The notes beneath the pieces were generated by a model, which worked only from the letters and a program-made list of their open reading frames with translations, made no database searches and was not told where the DNA came from. Positions 25,513 through 36,041 of a stretch of DNA of 64,000 nucleotides are shown in pieces. The stretch lies in the NCBI GenBank assembly GCA_025399215.1, contig MU621144.1, positions 17,344 to 81,343 on the forward strand. The letters run 5' to 3'. The translations under genes and the position numbers were made by a program. How positions within the stretch are numbered: the first letter of the stretch is position 1; every line of letters starts with the position of its first letter. Origin of the DNA: Globomyces pollinis-pini. Lineage: Eukaryota; Chytridiomycota; Chytridiomycetes; Rhizophydiales; Globomycetaceae.

Positions 25513-27483
25513 TTACATACGGAATACTCCAAATTTGGTTTCTTCAGTCTTGGCATTCATAGAAGCACTTAATGCTAAACCTAACACCTTTCTGGTGTCT
25601 TTAGGTTCAATAATACCATCATCCCAAAGTCTCGCACTGAAGAACAAATTAGCTTCACTTAAAATTACCTAGCAAAGTAAGGATGTCCTTCGCTTTCATA
25701 ACGAGTTTGAATAGGTGCTTTAAATTCAGCTTCAGCTTCAGGAGTCCAGGTTTCACCACGCTTTTCTTTTGCATCACGAGTGACTATAATGAATCAGTTA
25801 CTTTAAATCTGTTACTCTGAGATAAGACTCCGGCAGCTTGTTCTCCTCCCATAACACTAATTCTAGCTAAACAGGTTAAAAATAGATAAAAATACAGTTT
25901 GGCCATGACCACAAGAATCGAGGTGAATAAGCTCTACCACACATTCCATAGTTACCAGCACCATAAGATGCTCCACAAAGAACAGTGAATTTTGGGACTT
26001 TAGCAGATGCTACAGCATTGACCATCTTGGCACCATTTTTGGCAATTCCACCTGCTTCGGCATTTTTACCAACCATAAACCCAGTAATATTTTGTAAGAA
26101 AACTAATGGAATATTTCTTTGGGAACATAATTCAATAAAATGAGCACCTTTTAAGGCACATTCAGAAAACAAAATTCCGTTATTTCCTACAATCCCAACT
26201 GGATATCCATGAATTCGAGCAAATCCTGACATTAATCATGAATTGGAAATCGTACCAGTAACAAGTTGTGTTGCATAGTTTTCTTTGAATTCGTGGAATC
26301 GACTGCCATCTACAATACGAGCAATAACTTGTTTCATATCAAAAGGTTTTCTTAAATTATCCCCCACTATACCCCCAATTTCGGACGGGTCGTAAAGCGG
26401 TGGTTCTGGTTTAGTCAAGGTCACCTAGTAATGAATCAAAACATAAAATTACAGTAACATCTTTCTTGTAGTTGAAGTTTGCAACAATGTTACGACCAAT
26501 TTCTAAAGCATGTTCATCAGATTGTGCAAGATGATCAGTTACACCCGATACTTTACAATGTAAATCACCACCGCCTAATTCTTCGGCAGTCACTACTTCA
26601 CCTGTAGCTGCTTTAACTAATGGAGGACCAGCCAAGAAAATGGTTCCTTGGTTTTTGACAATGACACTTTCATCGGACATGGCTGGTACATAAGCACCAC
26701 CTGCAGTACACGAACCCAATACAATGGCTACTTGTGGAATTCCAGCTAAATGATCAAAAAATAGATTTTTGTTACCACCGGAAAGGGTTGCTTGATTGTA
26801 AAAGATACGTCCAAAATGTTCTTTGTCAGGAAACACATCTGCTTGTCTAGGAAGATTGGCACCACCTTAAAAAACATTAACTTCAAGTAAAATACCAGAA
26901 TCAACTAAATAAATACATGGCAACCCATTTTCACGAGCAATTTCTTGAGCTCGAAGATGTTTCTTGACCGTAATTGGATAATACGAACCACCTTTAACGG
27001 TAGGGTCATTAGCAACGATGACACATTCAATCCCACTCACTCTACCAATTCCGGTAATGATTCCACCAGCTGGTACATCATCATCATAGAGTTCATAACC
27101 AGCAAATTGAGAGAGTTCCAAAAATGGTGTGCTAAAAACAACATGAATACATCATAATCAAATACCCCGGATCAATTAATGAATCGATTCTATCTCTAGG
27201 CAATAACTTTTTCCTTTCCAAATGTCTTTTTCTAGCTCGTTCACCACCACCTAGTTTGATAGTTTCTACTTTGCTTCTCAAATCTGCGATAATTTTCTCT
27301 TGAGCAATGGTATTTTCCTAAATATGAATATGAAAAGAATCGAACCTTGAATGAATCTGAGTCGGTATCGACAGTATTTGGAATAACTTTACCAAGATGG
27401 TAAAATCTAGTAACCATCAAAGGTAATGGTTTGGTAAAGGCAACATTTCTGGTGGACTTGAATAATAACCTGCCAACTTTCAT
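25513..27483 (-). CDS. MCCC2: Methylcrotonoyl-CoA carboxylase beta subunit, mitochondrial
   Basis: Carboxyltransferase half of MCC, in leucine breakdown: it moves carboxyl from biotin to 3-methylcrotonyl-CoA. The start ATG 27483 opens a basic, Arg/Ser-containing presequence ([16 protein letters not shown]). Motifs: [92 protein letters not shown], and the C-terminus [18 protein letters not shown]. At least seven short introns interrupt it. The alpha (biotin) subunit is not in this window. MCCC2 together with GCDH and MCAD makes mitochondrial acyl-CoA catabolism a theme of this contig. Confidence 0.93.
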
Positions 27484-27773
27484 GATTTAATTTGAAGTTT
27501 GGGGATGTGGGGGAAAGCAATTTGAAGGATTGCTGGAAAGGGTCTGGACTCGTGATCAACAGCAGTTGTACAAACCAATCGATTGAGTTTGTATTTCATT
27601 TATAAAAATATTCAATCCTATGCCATATATCAAATGCATTGGACTGTGTGGTTTAATTAAGAAGTTGAATATGACGCGATAGTATTACACTTCAAGACTA
27701 GGTTTTCTAATTCAATACAGGTATGATAATTATTTAAGTATTATATTATGCTAGAGGCAAACGAATTTGACCT

Positions 27774-29207
27774 TTAATTGTCTATTACACGACCAGAATC
27801 ACGTTTTGCATTAGCAGAACCAATTTGACCACTCAATTTTTCTACTTCATCTTGGAAATTTGATATAAAATTTTCTTCAGAATCAGAAGCCTCTGCTAAA
27901 CTGAGATACTGATTTGGGTCAAGGTAATCTGTCTCTTCAACGTTAGGGTCTGGGTATATTATATCGTTTAAGAATTTATCCATCAAGAATCCGTTTTGGC
28001 GAGATACTTCTTCATTCAAAAGTGATGATGTTCTGGGCGGTCGTAGAGGCCGTAGTGAACTGGTTCTGGGAGTTGGCTTAGGTACACTTGACAATTCTTC
28101 GAATTCTGGAATTATGGAATCCAAGAGCTTACCCAATTGTGGAATAAGGCCATTGGAATGTATCGTAGGACTTGAGTTTTCAAATTCTGTGTCATCTTCG
28201 GCATCTGGATCAAACCAATCTGGTACAATTGAATCAAGAAACATTCCAACTTTAAACCAAGTTGATTGTTGTGGTTTATTTCTTGTTTTCGACTTTGATG
28301 GTTTTAAATTTGAGGTGACAAACGGCTTGTTTTCATAAATGGTTGGTGGAACCTTGTAGTTACCACTAGAGCTTCTTGATCGAGGAGTATCGGTTGAAAG
28401 TTTCATTATAGGGGTATGTGATCGAATGGGAGCAGTAGTTGTGAGACTACCCATAGATTCATATTGACGCATACGAATCGTTCTGGGAGCTTCTGATATA
28501 GTTTTTGACCTTGATAGTGATGGCAGATCAGAATCTTTCCGTTTTGTTATTGGGTTGGATAATGTTCGAGATCGGGGAAGCTTTTCCTCATCTGATTTGG
28601 AATCTGAGGAATCATTTGAGTTGTGTAATTCACTGAAATCAGAGTTAATACTAGACATTGATCTAGTTTTTCGTAATTTATTCAAGTGCTGTAGACTGTG
28701 ACATTTGGTGAAAATGGAAGTAAAGGATTCTTCCACATTGATATCGGCTAAAGCACTGGTTTCTACAAACATACACCCACAATTCTTTGCAAGTGCTTGA
28801 CCCTCTGCTTCACTAACCATTCTATTTTCCAAATCTGCTTTATTCCCAACCACCAACAATACATATGTTTTGTTTGAGTCTTGAGCAGAACGAAAACATT
28901 CTACCCATTTCTTTACAGATTCGAATGATTTTCTATTTGCAACATCATATACAATCATAGCACCTTCAGCATTTTGCCAATGAGTTTTCAAACTTGACAT
29001 AGTGTTTTGATTTCCAGGGTTATCTAAAACCTGACATTTAGTATCCAATACACCATTATTTAATTTGAGCATAGTAGTTGATAATTGTATGAGTATAGTT
29101 TTGTTTGTAACAGTATAATATTTTTTGAAATATCTGTCAATAAGCTGAGTTTTCCCTACTCCCGAATCACCAATACAAGTGATTTTTATAGTTTGAAGCA
29201 ATACCAT
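27774..29207 (-). CDS. Divergent Ras-superfamily GTPase with long C-terminal extension
   Basis: Intronless, 477 aa. Residues 1-185 form a small GTPase: G1 GDSGVGKT, G4 NKAD, G5 ETSA. The G3 motif is unusual: DNPGNQN in place of DTAGQE, so the catalytic Gln position is Asn. Switch I lacks an obvious conserved context beyond T in TILIQLSTT. The remaining ~290 residues are disordered, rich in Ser-Arg-Thr phosphosite-like motifs (RSRTLSNP, SLSRSKT, RTSSLRPLRPPRTSS), with two related acidic blocks FLDSIVPDWFD and LLDSIIPEFEE, and a third NDIIYPDPN. There is no C-terminal CAAX or CC box, so membrane anchoring by prenylation is unlikely. It may be a Rab/Ras-like scaffold with low hydrolysis. Confidence 0.75.
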   Translation of the reverse strand: MVLLQTIKITCIGDSGVGKTQLIDRYFKKYYTVTNKTILIQLSTTMLKLNNGVLDTKCQVLDNPGNQNTMSSLKTHWQNAEGAMIVYDVANRKSFESVKKWVECFRSAQDSNKTYVLLVVGNKADLENRMVSEAEGQALAKNCGCMFVETSALADINVEESFTSIFTKCHSLQHLNKLRKTRSMSSINSDFSELHNSNDSSDSKSDEEKLPRSRTLSNPITKRKDSDLPSLSRSKTISEAPRTIRMRQYESMGSLTTTAPIRSHTPIMKLSTDTPRSRSSSGNYKVPPTIYENKPFVTSNLKPSKSKTRNKPQQSTWFKVGMFLDSIVPDWFDPDAEDDTEFENSSPTIHSNGLIPQLGKLLDSIIPEFEELSSVPKPTPRTSSLRPLRPPRTSSLLNEEVSRQNGFLMDKFLNDIIYPDPNVEETDYLDPNQYLSLAEASDSEENFISNFQDEVEKLSGQIGSANAKRDSGRVIDN

Positions 29208-29506
29208 CGAGTAAAGTAAAAAATCAAAGTGAAATTCAGACCAAAATTAGTTAAAACACAACAGTGCCCCAAGCCGTTCCAGTCTTTAGGTATTTTTTTA
29301 TTGTTATTAAGGCTGAGCACAAAAAACCAAAGAATGAATTTTAAACAAAGAAAACTTGAGACTTAAAATAGGAATTTAATAGAGAAAAAAACTTGAATCC
29401 TTTAATTAATACATTGGAGAAATTGTAGAAAATTGAAACAAAAGAATGAAACATCTCCCCATATGAAGTTGTTGGTGCTCTTTGTCATGCCCTAAATACA
29501 AGTATT

Positions 29507-30578
29507 ATGAGGCTTGGTCAAAACAAATCATCATTGTCAATCTACTTGTCATTTATGAACTCAATTCCATTCGAGATTCTATCAGAAGAAAGAGTTAATG
29601 AATTAGAAGATTACGTGGATCTATTGATTTCTTCAAATCTCTCAAATTTTCCGAATGATAATTTATTAGTCGAATTACAAAAAATTAAGAAATTAAAATT
29701 CACTAGAATTCCAAAACCAATTCCATTTGGAACATCCGGTTGTGTCACTAAAAAAATTACCACCATTCAGAATTATATACAACTTTTATCGTATAATTAT
29801 TTAGGTTTGATTAGATTTATAACACTCTTTAGGTGAATATAAATCGGATCTAATTATTCTTCTTAGGTTTGCCAATACATTTAACAATCATTCATTAGGT
29901 ACGCGTTTTTAAACTTTTCTAAATCATCTAAGGTTTGTCTTTATCAATTAAATGTAAACAAAAATAGGCGATCCTTTCTTTATAATCAAAAAATCATTTA
30001 GTATTCATAAACTATGTCGTATTGCTCAACAAATGGTATCTGCATCATTACCAATCAAATGTTTGGAGGCAGTAGTACTAGGGATACAACAAACAATGAA
30101 TTTAGAAAATTTAGATCGGATCAGTAATCAATCATATGTTCATCATAGCATTATCCTTCAAATCGGTATGTGATGGAATTGTTTATCGTCATATCGTATT
30201 GGTTTTGAAATATTTTGATAAATGGGGTGCCCTTGGACTTTCAAGAAGACCGGATTTAATGAATAAAACTTTGACTTATAGGGTAATTGATTCAGTACTA
30301 ATTTGAAATAGACATTATCAGATCTCATACATGAATACAAAATATGTTATGAAAATAGTATTATTCAACAAATTAATGCTTTAGATTTCCATAAATTACT
30401 TAAAGTGAAATTAGGATGGCCAGTAGCTCATAATTTGGCCAGTAATGAAGCTCCGACTTGGAAGGTTCTAAATTGATTTACTCTAAATCTATAGCATACT
30501 TGTATTTATATCCAACAACCTTGGTCAGATGTAATGAAAGAGGTGGATAGTTACTGCAGACTACTTCGATCTCGCTAA
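29507..30578 (+). CDS. VASH: Vasohibin-type tubulin tyrosine carboxypeptidase
   Basis: About 274 aa. The joined exons follow animal vasohibins closely: FTRIPKPIPF, IQNYIQLLSYNYLG, FFIIKKS, the catalytic Cys in LPIKCLEAVVLG, the His in YRHIVL, the Ser in GALGLSRRPDLM, then YRTLSDLIHEY, KVKLGWPVAH and TWKH. Vasohibins remove the C-terminal Tyr of alpha-tubulin with the help of the small partner SVBP. No SVBP-like ORF was recognised here. The start is uncertain: the frame is open upstream of ATG 29507 back to about 29480 without another ATG, so an additional 5' exon may exist. Introns of 25, 29 and 30 nt were placed in the second half; the complex intron near 29.8 kb has its own entry. Confidence 0.88.
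29805..29967 (+). other. Five abutting intron-like units (AG|GT tandem introns)
   Basis: This 163-nt interval separates the vasohibin exons YNYLG and DPFFIIKK. It divides perfectly into five consecutive GT...AG units with no exon between them: 29805-29832 (28), 29833-29866 (34), 29867-29898 (32), 29899-29932 (34) and 29933-29967 (35). Most have a TTAAC/CTAAT/CTAAA-like branch site 9-16 nt before AG. Every unit has the normal intron length of this genome. As an alternative, units 2 and 3 together (66 nt) are open in phase and could be a 22-codon lineage-specific exon. Vasohibins I know have no insert here. Confidence 0.65.
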
Positions 30579-30756
30579 AAAGACAACCAGTCCATACTAT
30601 AAATTATTACAATACTCCATTAAAAGTTCAATATAACATTCACATTTCTATCTGACAATTCGTTTTCTAAACGTATAACAAACAGTAATATTTTTAGTAA
30701 GTGATCTGGCAATTCAAACTATTAAAGTGATATTGTGAAAATGTATATTAACAAAC

Positions 30757-32160
30757 TCACAATTCATCGGCATAAGGAAGACGCGATGTATTTCCAGAAG
30801 CAACGATACTTGGTTTTGATTTTAATGCAGAGGCAGCAACCTAAACTATTCAACGAAAAAACCGTTTACCTTTTGGACATCTGCGGCTGTAACAGAGTTA
30901 ATAGCTTCGATATTCAATAATGTGGATCCAGTAAGTGCTTCTTTTCCTAAAGCATCAATGACACCAGCTCGGGTTAAATCGGCTTCTAAGGTAACAATGG
31001 CCCCTTTCTTGGCACCTTCAAGGGCTTCGGCAGAGATTGACTTGGAAACTGACTTTAAGGCATCAATGGCAGCGGAAACGGTTGATTTGATTTCAGCAGT
31101 TTTTCCTTCAACCACGAATCCAACTAAACCGGCATCTGAGTAGGATTTGGTAAAGGCCTTGACAGAGGTATCTTCGGTACCAACGGCACCCAAGCAACCA
31201 CTTCCGTTACCACGTTTAACACTCTTGCTTCCTTGTAGCAAAGCACCAAGAACTAATGATGCATAATAATCTGGTGATGTGAAGGCAACTCCAGGGTAAG
31301 CTACAGCGTAAATGGCAGTTGATTTAGGACCGGATTCAATTCTAGCTTCACCACCGAAATATTTGGAAGGAGCCACTGAAGCATTGGCTGCTGCTTGTAC
31401 CTTTAACTTGGACAAGGTGGATTCTACAATAGTCTTCAAGTCACTGTGAGAAACACCAGTTGCAACGACAGCAATGTTTCCTTCAGTGAATTGGTTAGCA
31501 GTAAAGCTCTTAATATCTGAGCGACTTAAACCTGCAACAGCTTCTTTTTTAGCATAAATAGAATTTCCAAGTCCAGTTCTGAAAGCAACTTGATGTAGTT
31601 TATCATTGACTTGTTCATGTCTGCAAGAAAGTGCGGAGGCAGTTTGTTTAACAGCACCATGAGCAGCTTCAATGAATTCATAAGTTTCGAATTGGCTATT
31701 CAAAGCGTTTTCAAGCAAAGTTGGGACAACGTCAACACTAAAAATGAATACATTGAAAATTACACATCATCACGAAGGAAATTAGCACCAAAAGTAATAT
31801 GCTCCCTGGAAACAGCAGAGTATAAAGAGTTTCCTCTCAATTCAGCATCCAAAAAAGTTCGCACAGCACTATCGTTTGGCAAATTCTAGACTATTAGTAA
31901 CAATTATAAAGTACTCTAATAAGGGAGGTTTTAGTTAAATGAGCAAGACCAGGAGCATCTAAAGAGTCGAAACGGGAACCAGCTTTTAAAACAACAGCAA
32001 CAGAGGAAGCAGGTCCAGCAGTATCATAGGATGCGATAGAAATCCCGCCGACCTTGGACAGTTGTTTGATAGCCTTAGGACCAACGGTGATTTGCTCTCC
32101 ATTACGATTATACGCAACAGCGTCAGTTGCAAAGTGTCTGAGTCGATTCAATCTTAACAT
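30757..32160 (-). CDS. QCR2: Ubiquinol-cytochrome c reductase core protein 2
   Basis: M16-family core subunit of mitochondrial complex III. The presequence starts MLRLNRLRHFATDAVAY. Further signatures are PASSVAVVLKAGSRFDSLD, LAHLTKTSLIR, LRGNSLYSAVSREHITFGA and the C-terminus KPSIVASGNTSRLPYADEL. The last residues resemble the yeast and animal core 2 end (SMAASGN..FVDEL). The zinc-binding HxxEH of active M16 peptidases is not seen, as expected for core 2. Introns of 29, 28 and 29 nt were placed; the last lies just before VAASALKSK. It is divergent from LTA4H. Confidence 0.88.
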
Positions 32161-32616
32161 CCTTGATTGTTTTAAGAAAGAAATTTTATTTTGAATTTCC
32201 AACGGAAAAAAATTTGACTAAGAATGAATATTGACCAACAATAGTAATGATTGAGATCGACAATAGAGTAAGAAGGTGTAAGTGTATTGATTCGTAGTCT
32301 CTTTATCATTAGAATTTATTGTTGCAGAGGTATTCTATTCAATGGGGTTTCATTCAATCAAGTTAAAGGTATTATTATTCTACAACTTGGTGAATAATAG
32401 CATCATTTTAATTGTATAATCTGAATATTTTGAGTAAAGAGTCACGATATTATCGTTACGTATCTGTGAAATAAATCAAGTATGCTTATCCGTAAAATCA
32501 ATCGACTGTTTGAGTCTAACTACCTTCAACTCCACTTGAAAAAAGTCTGTGGATTTCCAGTCCACTCGGGACTTGGTATCATGTGCATCAAGTTTTAATG
32601 TTTTTTTGTAACTTTA
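32161..32616. other. Divergent promoter region QCR2 / LTA4H
   Basis: 456 bp with no gene seen. AT-rich, with no motif strong enough to name. It should hold both promoters and 5' UTRs. Confidence 0.4.
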
Positions 32617-34641
32617 ATGACGATAGTTGATTGCCAAAAGGATCCTAATTCACACGCTAACACTGAACAAGTGGTCATTGTACATTCTCATGTACAATGG
32701 ACTGCCGACTTCTCTTCAAAGACTCTTCGAGGTTCTGTTCGTCATGACTTACGAATCTTGAGTCCAACAGACCATGTTGTATTGGATGCTAAATTCTTGG
32801 TTATCTCTCGTATTGAGGACACTGAAGGGAATGCTTTGGAGGTATTGAAAGTACTGCTCATCATTAGTTTAATCTTGCTCCTCCTCACGAAACTTTTGGG
32901 TCTGCTTTGACCATTAACTTTGGACATCTTGACTCAAATGCTACTTACTCTATCGTGATTTTTTATGAAACTACTGAAAAATCTACTGCAATCCAATGGT
33001 TAACTCCAAGTCAAACAATGGGAAAAGTTCATCCATATCTGTTCACTCAATGCCAAGCTATTCATGCCAGAAGCATTATCCCATGTCAAGATACTCCTGG
33101 TATGTATGTAGAATAGCATATTGATTGTATTATAGGTGTCAAAATCACTTACTCTGCTCAGGTCACGGTTCCTAAAGAGTTGAGAGCACTTATGTCTGCT
33201 GTGCCTATCACTCCTGAAAACCCACTTGAAAATACCTACTATTTCGATCAAAAAATTGCCATTCCTTCTTACTTGATTGCTCTTGCAGGTTCCGATTGAT
33301 TGTACTAAAACTTTAACAGTGGGTGATATTGTGGGAATCAAAGTGGGACCTAGATCAACCGTTTGGTCTGAACCTTCTATTGTAAAAGCTTGTGCGTGGG
33401 AATTTGAAGACACCGAAACATTTATCTCTATCGGTGAATCTTTGTTAACACCTTATTGTTGGGGAGTTTATGATCTTTTGGTTCTTCCAACATCTTTCCC
33501 ATATGGTGGTATGGATATGACTATTTATAACCGTTTAGGAATGGAAAATCCATGTTTAACTTTTGTTACCCCTTCGTTATTGGCTGGTGATCGTACTTTA
33601 GTGGATGTAGTTGCCCATGAAATTGCCCACTCTTGGATGGGAAATTTGTAAGATTGAATCGTACCTAATTAATTTTATTTAGAGTGACAACAAAGAATTG
33701 GGAACATTTTTGGTTAAATGAAGGATTCACCGTATTTATTGAACGTAAAATCATTGGTCGTTTACATGGTGAATCATCACGTCATTTCAATTCTATTATT
33801 GGCCTTGCAGCACTTCAAGAAAGTGTCGATCATTGCCATTCAACATCACACCCAGAATATTCATATTTATGTCCATGTTTGAAAGGGGTAAGTGGTTTTG
33901 AAACTAATCGTCTAGGTGGACCCTGATGATGTCTTTTCTCGTGTTCCTTATGAAAAAGGTTTTAATTTCTTGTTTTACTTGGAACAATTGGTTGGTGGTC
34001 CAGAAATATTTGAACCGTATGTCAAAGCGCATGTAGTGGAATTTTCTCACAAGGCCATCACCACAACTGATTTTAAAGAATTTTTATTCAAATACTTTAG
34101 AGAGTTTGATAATGGCTCCAAACTGTCATTTATCGAATCAGTCGATTACGAGTTATGGTTCCATGGTCCAGGAATGCCACCTGTTGACAATGCCTTTAGT
34201 CGTGAATTGGTAGAAAACTGTCAAATCTTGGCTGACAGTTGGCTTGGGGATGTATTACCAACAAACTCGACTCAAATGTGGGATGAAATGCAAACGAACC
34301 AACGTGTCATGTTTTTTGACATTTTAATTGCAAAGGCACCATTATCTCATGAAACCTTAAATGCTTTAGATTTGGCTTACAAACTCTCTTCCATTAAAAA
34401 CTCTGAAGTACGATTCAAATGGCAACACCTATGTCTTCAATCTCATAAAACTGAAATCTTTGATCAAGTAGTGGACTTTATCACAAACATTGGTAGAATG
34501 AAATTTGTTCGTCCACTCTATCGTTCTTTGTTTGCATGTCAAGATGGTAAACAATTAGCAAGAGATACCTTTATCAAACATCGTGATTTCTATCACCCTA
34601 TTTGTGCCACTATGGTTGCTAGGGATTTGGGTATTGCTTAG
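32617..34641 (+). CDS. LTA4H: Leukotriene A4 hydrolase / aminopeptidase (Lap2-like)
   Basis: M1 metallopeptidase of about 600 aa from ATG 32617. The zinc site is [10 protein letters not shown] plus WLNEGFTVF, with all ligands present. Other family matches: [58 protein letters not shown] and the helical C-domain ending RDLGIA. Fungal members mainly act as aminopeptidases with epoxide-hydrolase activity. Introns of 26, 36, 31, 30, 36 and 28 nt were placed. The fourth lies inside the GGMEN substrate motif (about 33505-33534). It is 30 nt long and has no in-frame stop, so an unspliced mRNA would still read through. Confidence 0.92.
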
Positions 34642-35046
34642 ATAGTGGTTTAACTTACAAAGAATAAACTGTTGTACTAGTATTGAAAATACAATCTACT
34701 CTAATACAAATACCCATTGTTATTCTTACAATTAATTCTCCTGACAAGATGCAGCACCTAATGGCACAAAACTGTAGTCCTCAGCAATTATGGCATTTAT
34801 AAACATAAACACCGATTTAATTACATACAAGACATTTTATCTACCATGACTCCGTTCACTGAATTTGCTGATACAAAGACAGCGGTTGGACTAAATCCAA
34901 CATCCATGGATGATCTAGCGATCAATATATTTTTGATCCAATAACGTTCACTTATCAGTTAATGGTTCAACGATATATCGTCACTCTAAAAAACAAAAAA
35001 AAAATTAAAACGTAAAACAAAATTTATAGTCATTAAATTTGCCACT
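34642..35046. other. Intergenic, no gene seen
   Basis: 405 bp between the converging LTA4H (+) and HEI10 (-) genes. A 32-codon ATG frame near 34847 has no motif and I do not consider it a gene. Confidence 0.4.
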
Positions 35047-35991
35047 TCAACGACGAAAGGAAGCTCTAGAAGAAGGTCGAACGGGGGATTCAAATCGTGA
35101 ACTATTTTGATTCATAAAGCTGGTAAATGTACGTGGAGTCAAATTCACATCACCTGATCGTGATTGCCCAAACTTTGATGGTAAGGTAAAACGATCAGTT
35201 GATGAATGGACATTATGCTGCAATTTTTCAAACTTGAAAGTAGATCGATCGTGTTTCAAAAAATGTCCATTTGGCACTTGAATATCAGATTCTTTTTGGG
35301 ATATTGGTGTTTTTCTTTTGAGCTTGTCATACAGAACCTTAATATTGGATTAAAATCAAGCATTACCTGTAATTTTTGGAGTTGACGGGATTTCTCATTC
35401 ATTTGTTCAGTTAGTTCATGAATTCGACGTTTCTCTAATTCTCGATCATGGGATGCAACTTTATACTTCTCTTGCAATGCTACGATAAGAAAATACATTG
35501 TCCAAAGTACCCTCAATTTCTTGGTTTGCTTCGCGAATGACAATCTGGGTGTTTCGTTCTAGTTCAGAGCATTTTTCATTGAGCGTCTTTCTGATAATAT
35601 CTTGATATGCTGCCTCTTGAGATATCCTATGACTGTTTAATATATAAATATGTTACTGATAAACCCAAAAGCTGAGAGATCGACTGGCAATCTCACAGAT
35701 AATTTCCGGACTTAAACCAGACAAAATGGACTAAAATTAGACATACAAACACAAACAGATTTATAGTCATCGGTTGGACAAAGGTCATTGATCACAATAT
35801 CATCTTTCTGAGTTAAAGACGTATCACAAGCAGGACTACCTGGTTAAACCAAACGCTTACCAAATCAGAGCCGTCTCAAAATATCGCTGTCCACACTCCA
35901 TGCAGAAGATATGACTACAAGTGGTCACTACCCCTTTGCTTGAGATTTGCTTTCGGCATTTGAGATTATTGCAGCGAAGTGGGAAATCCAT
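35047..35991 (-). CDS. HEI10: HEI10/CCNB1IP1 crossover E3 ligase
   Basis: About 270 aa. The start ATG is 35989-35991. The N-terminal RING reads CNNLKCRKQ, VTTCSHIFCMECG, then CPACDTSLTQKDDIV after a 25-nt intron, matching human CCNB1IP1 (CNYRKCRIKL, VTACSHIFC, CPACNSTLSGKLDIV). Next is SILSGLSPEIICEIASRSLSFW (human VLAGLRPEIVLDISSRALAFW), then a coiled coil (RELEKRRIHELTEQ) and a Ser/Arg/Pro-rich tail ending RPSSRASFRR. HEI10 marks future crossover sites on meiotic axes. Together with the SYCP2-like gene 15 kb away it gives this contig two meiotic genes. Confidence 0.85.
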
Positions 35992-36041
35992 GAAAGGAAA
36001 AACAGGAAAAACGGTAACAAGAAAATTTAACCAACCCGAGT

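Noticed and set aside
34847..34942. 32-codon plus-strand ATG frame between LTA4H and HEI10
   Set aside because: No motif, no splice support, and the position between converging genes is where 3' UTRs are expected.
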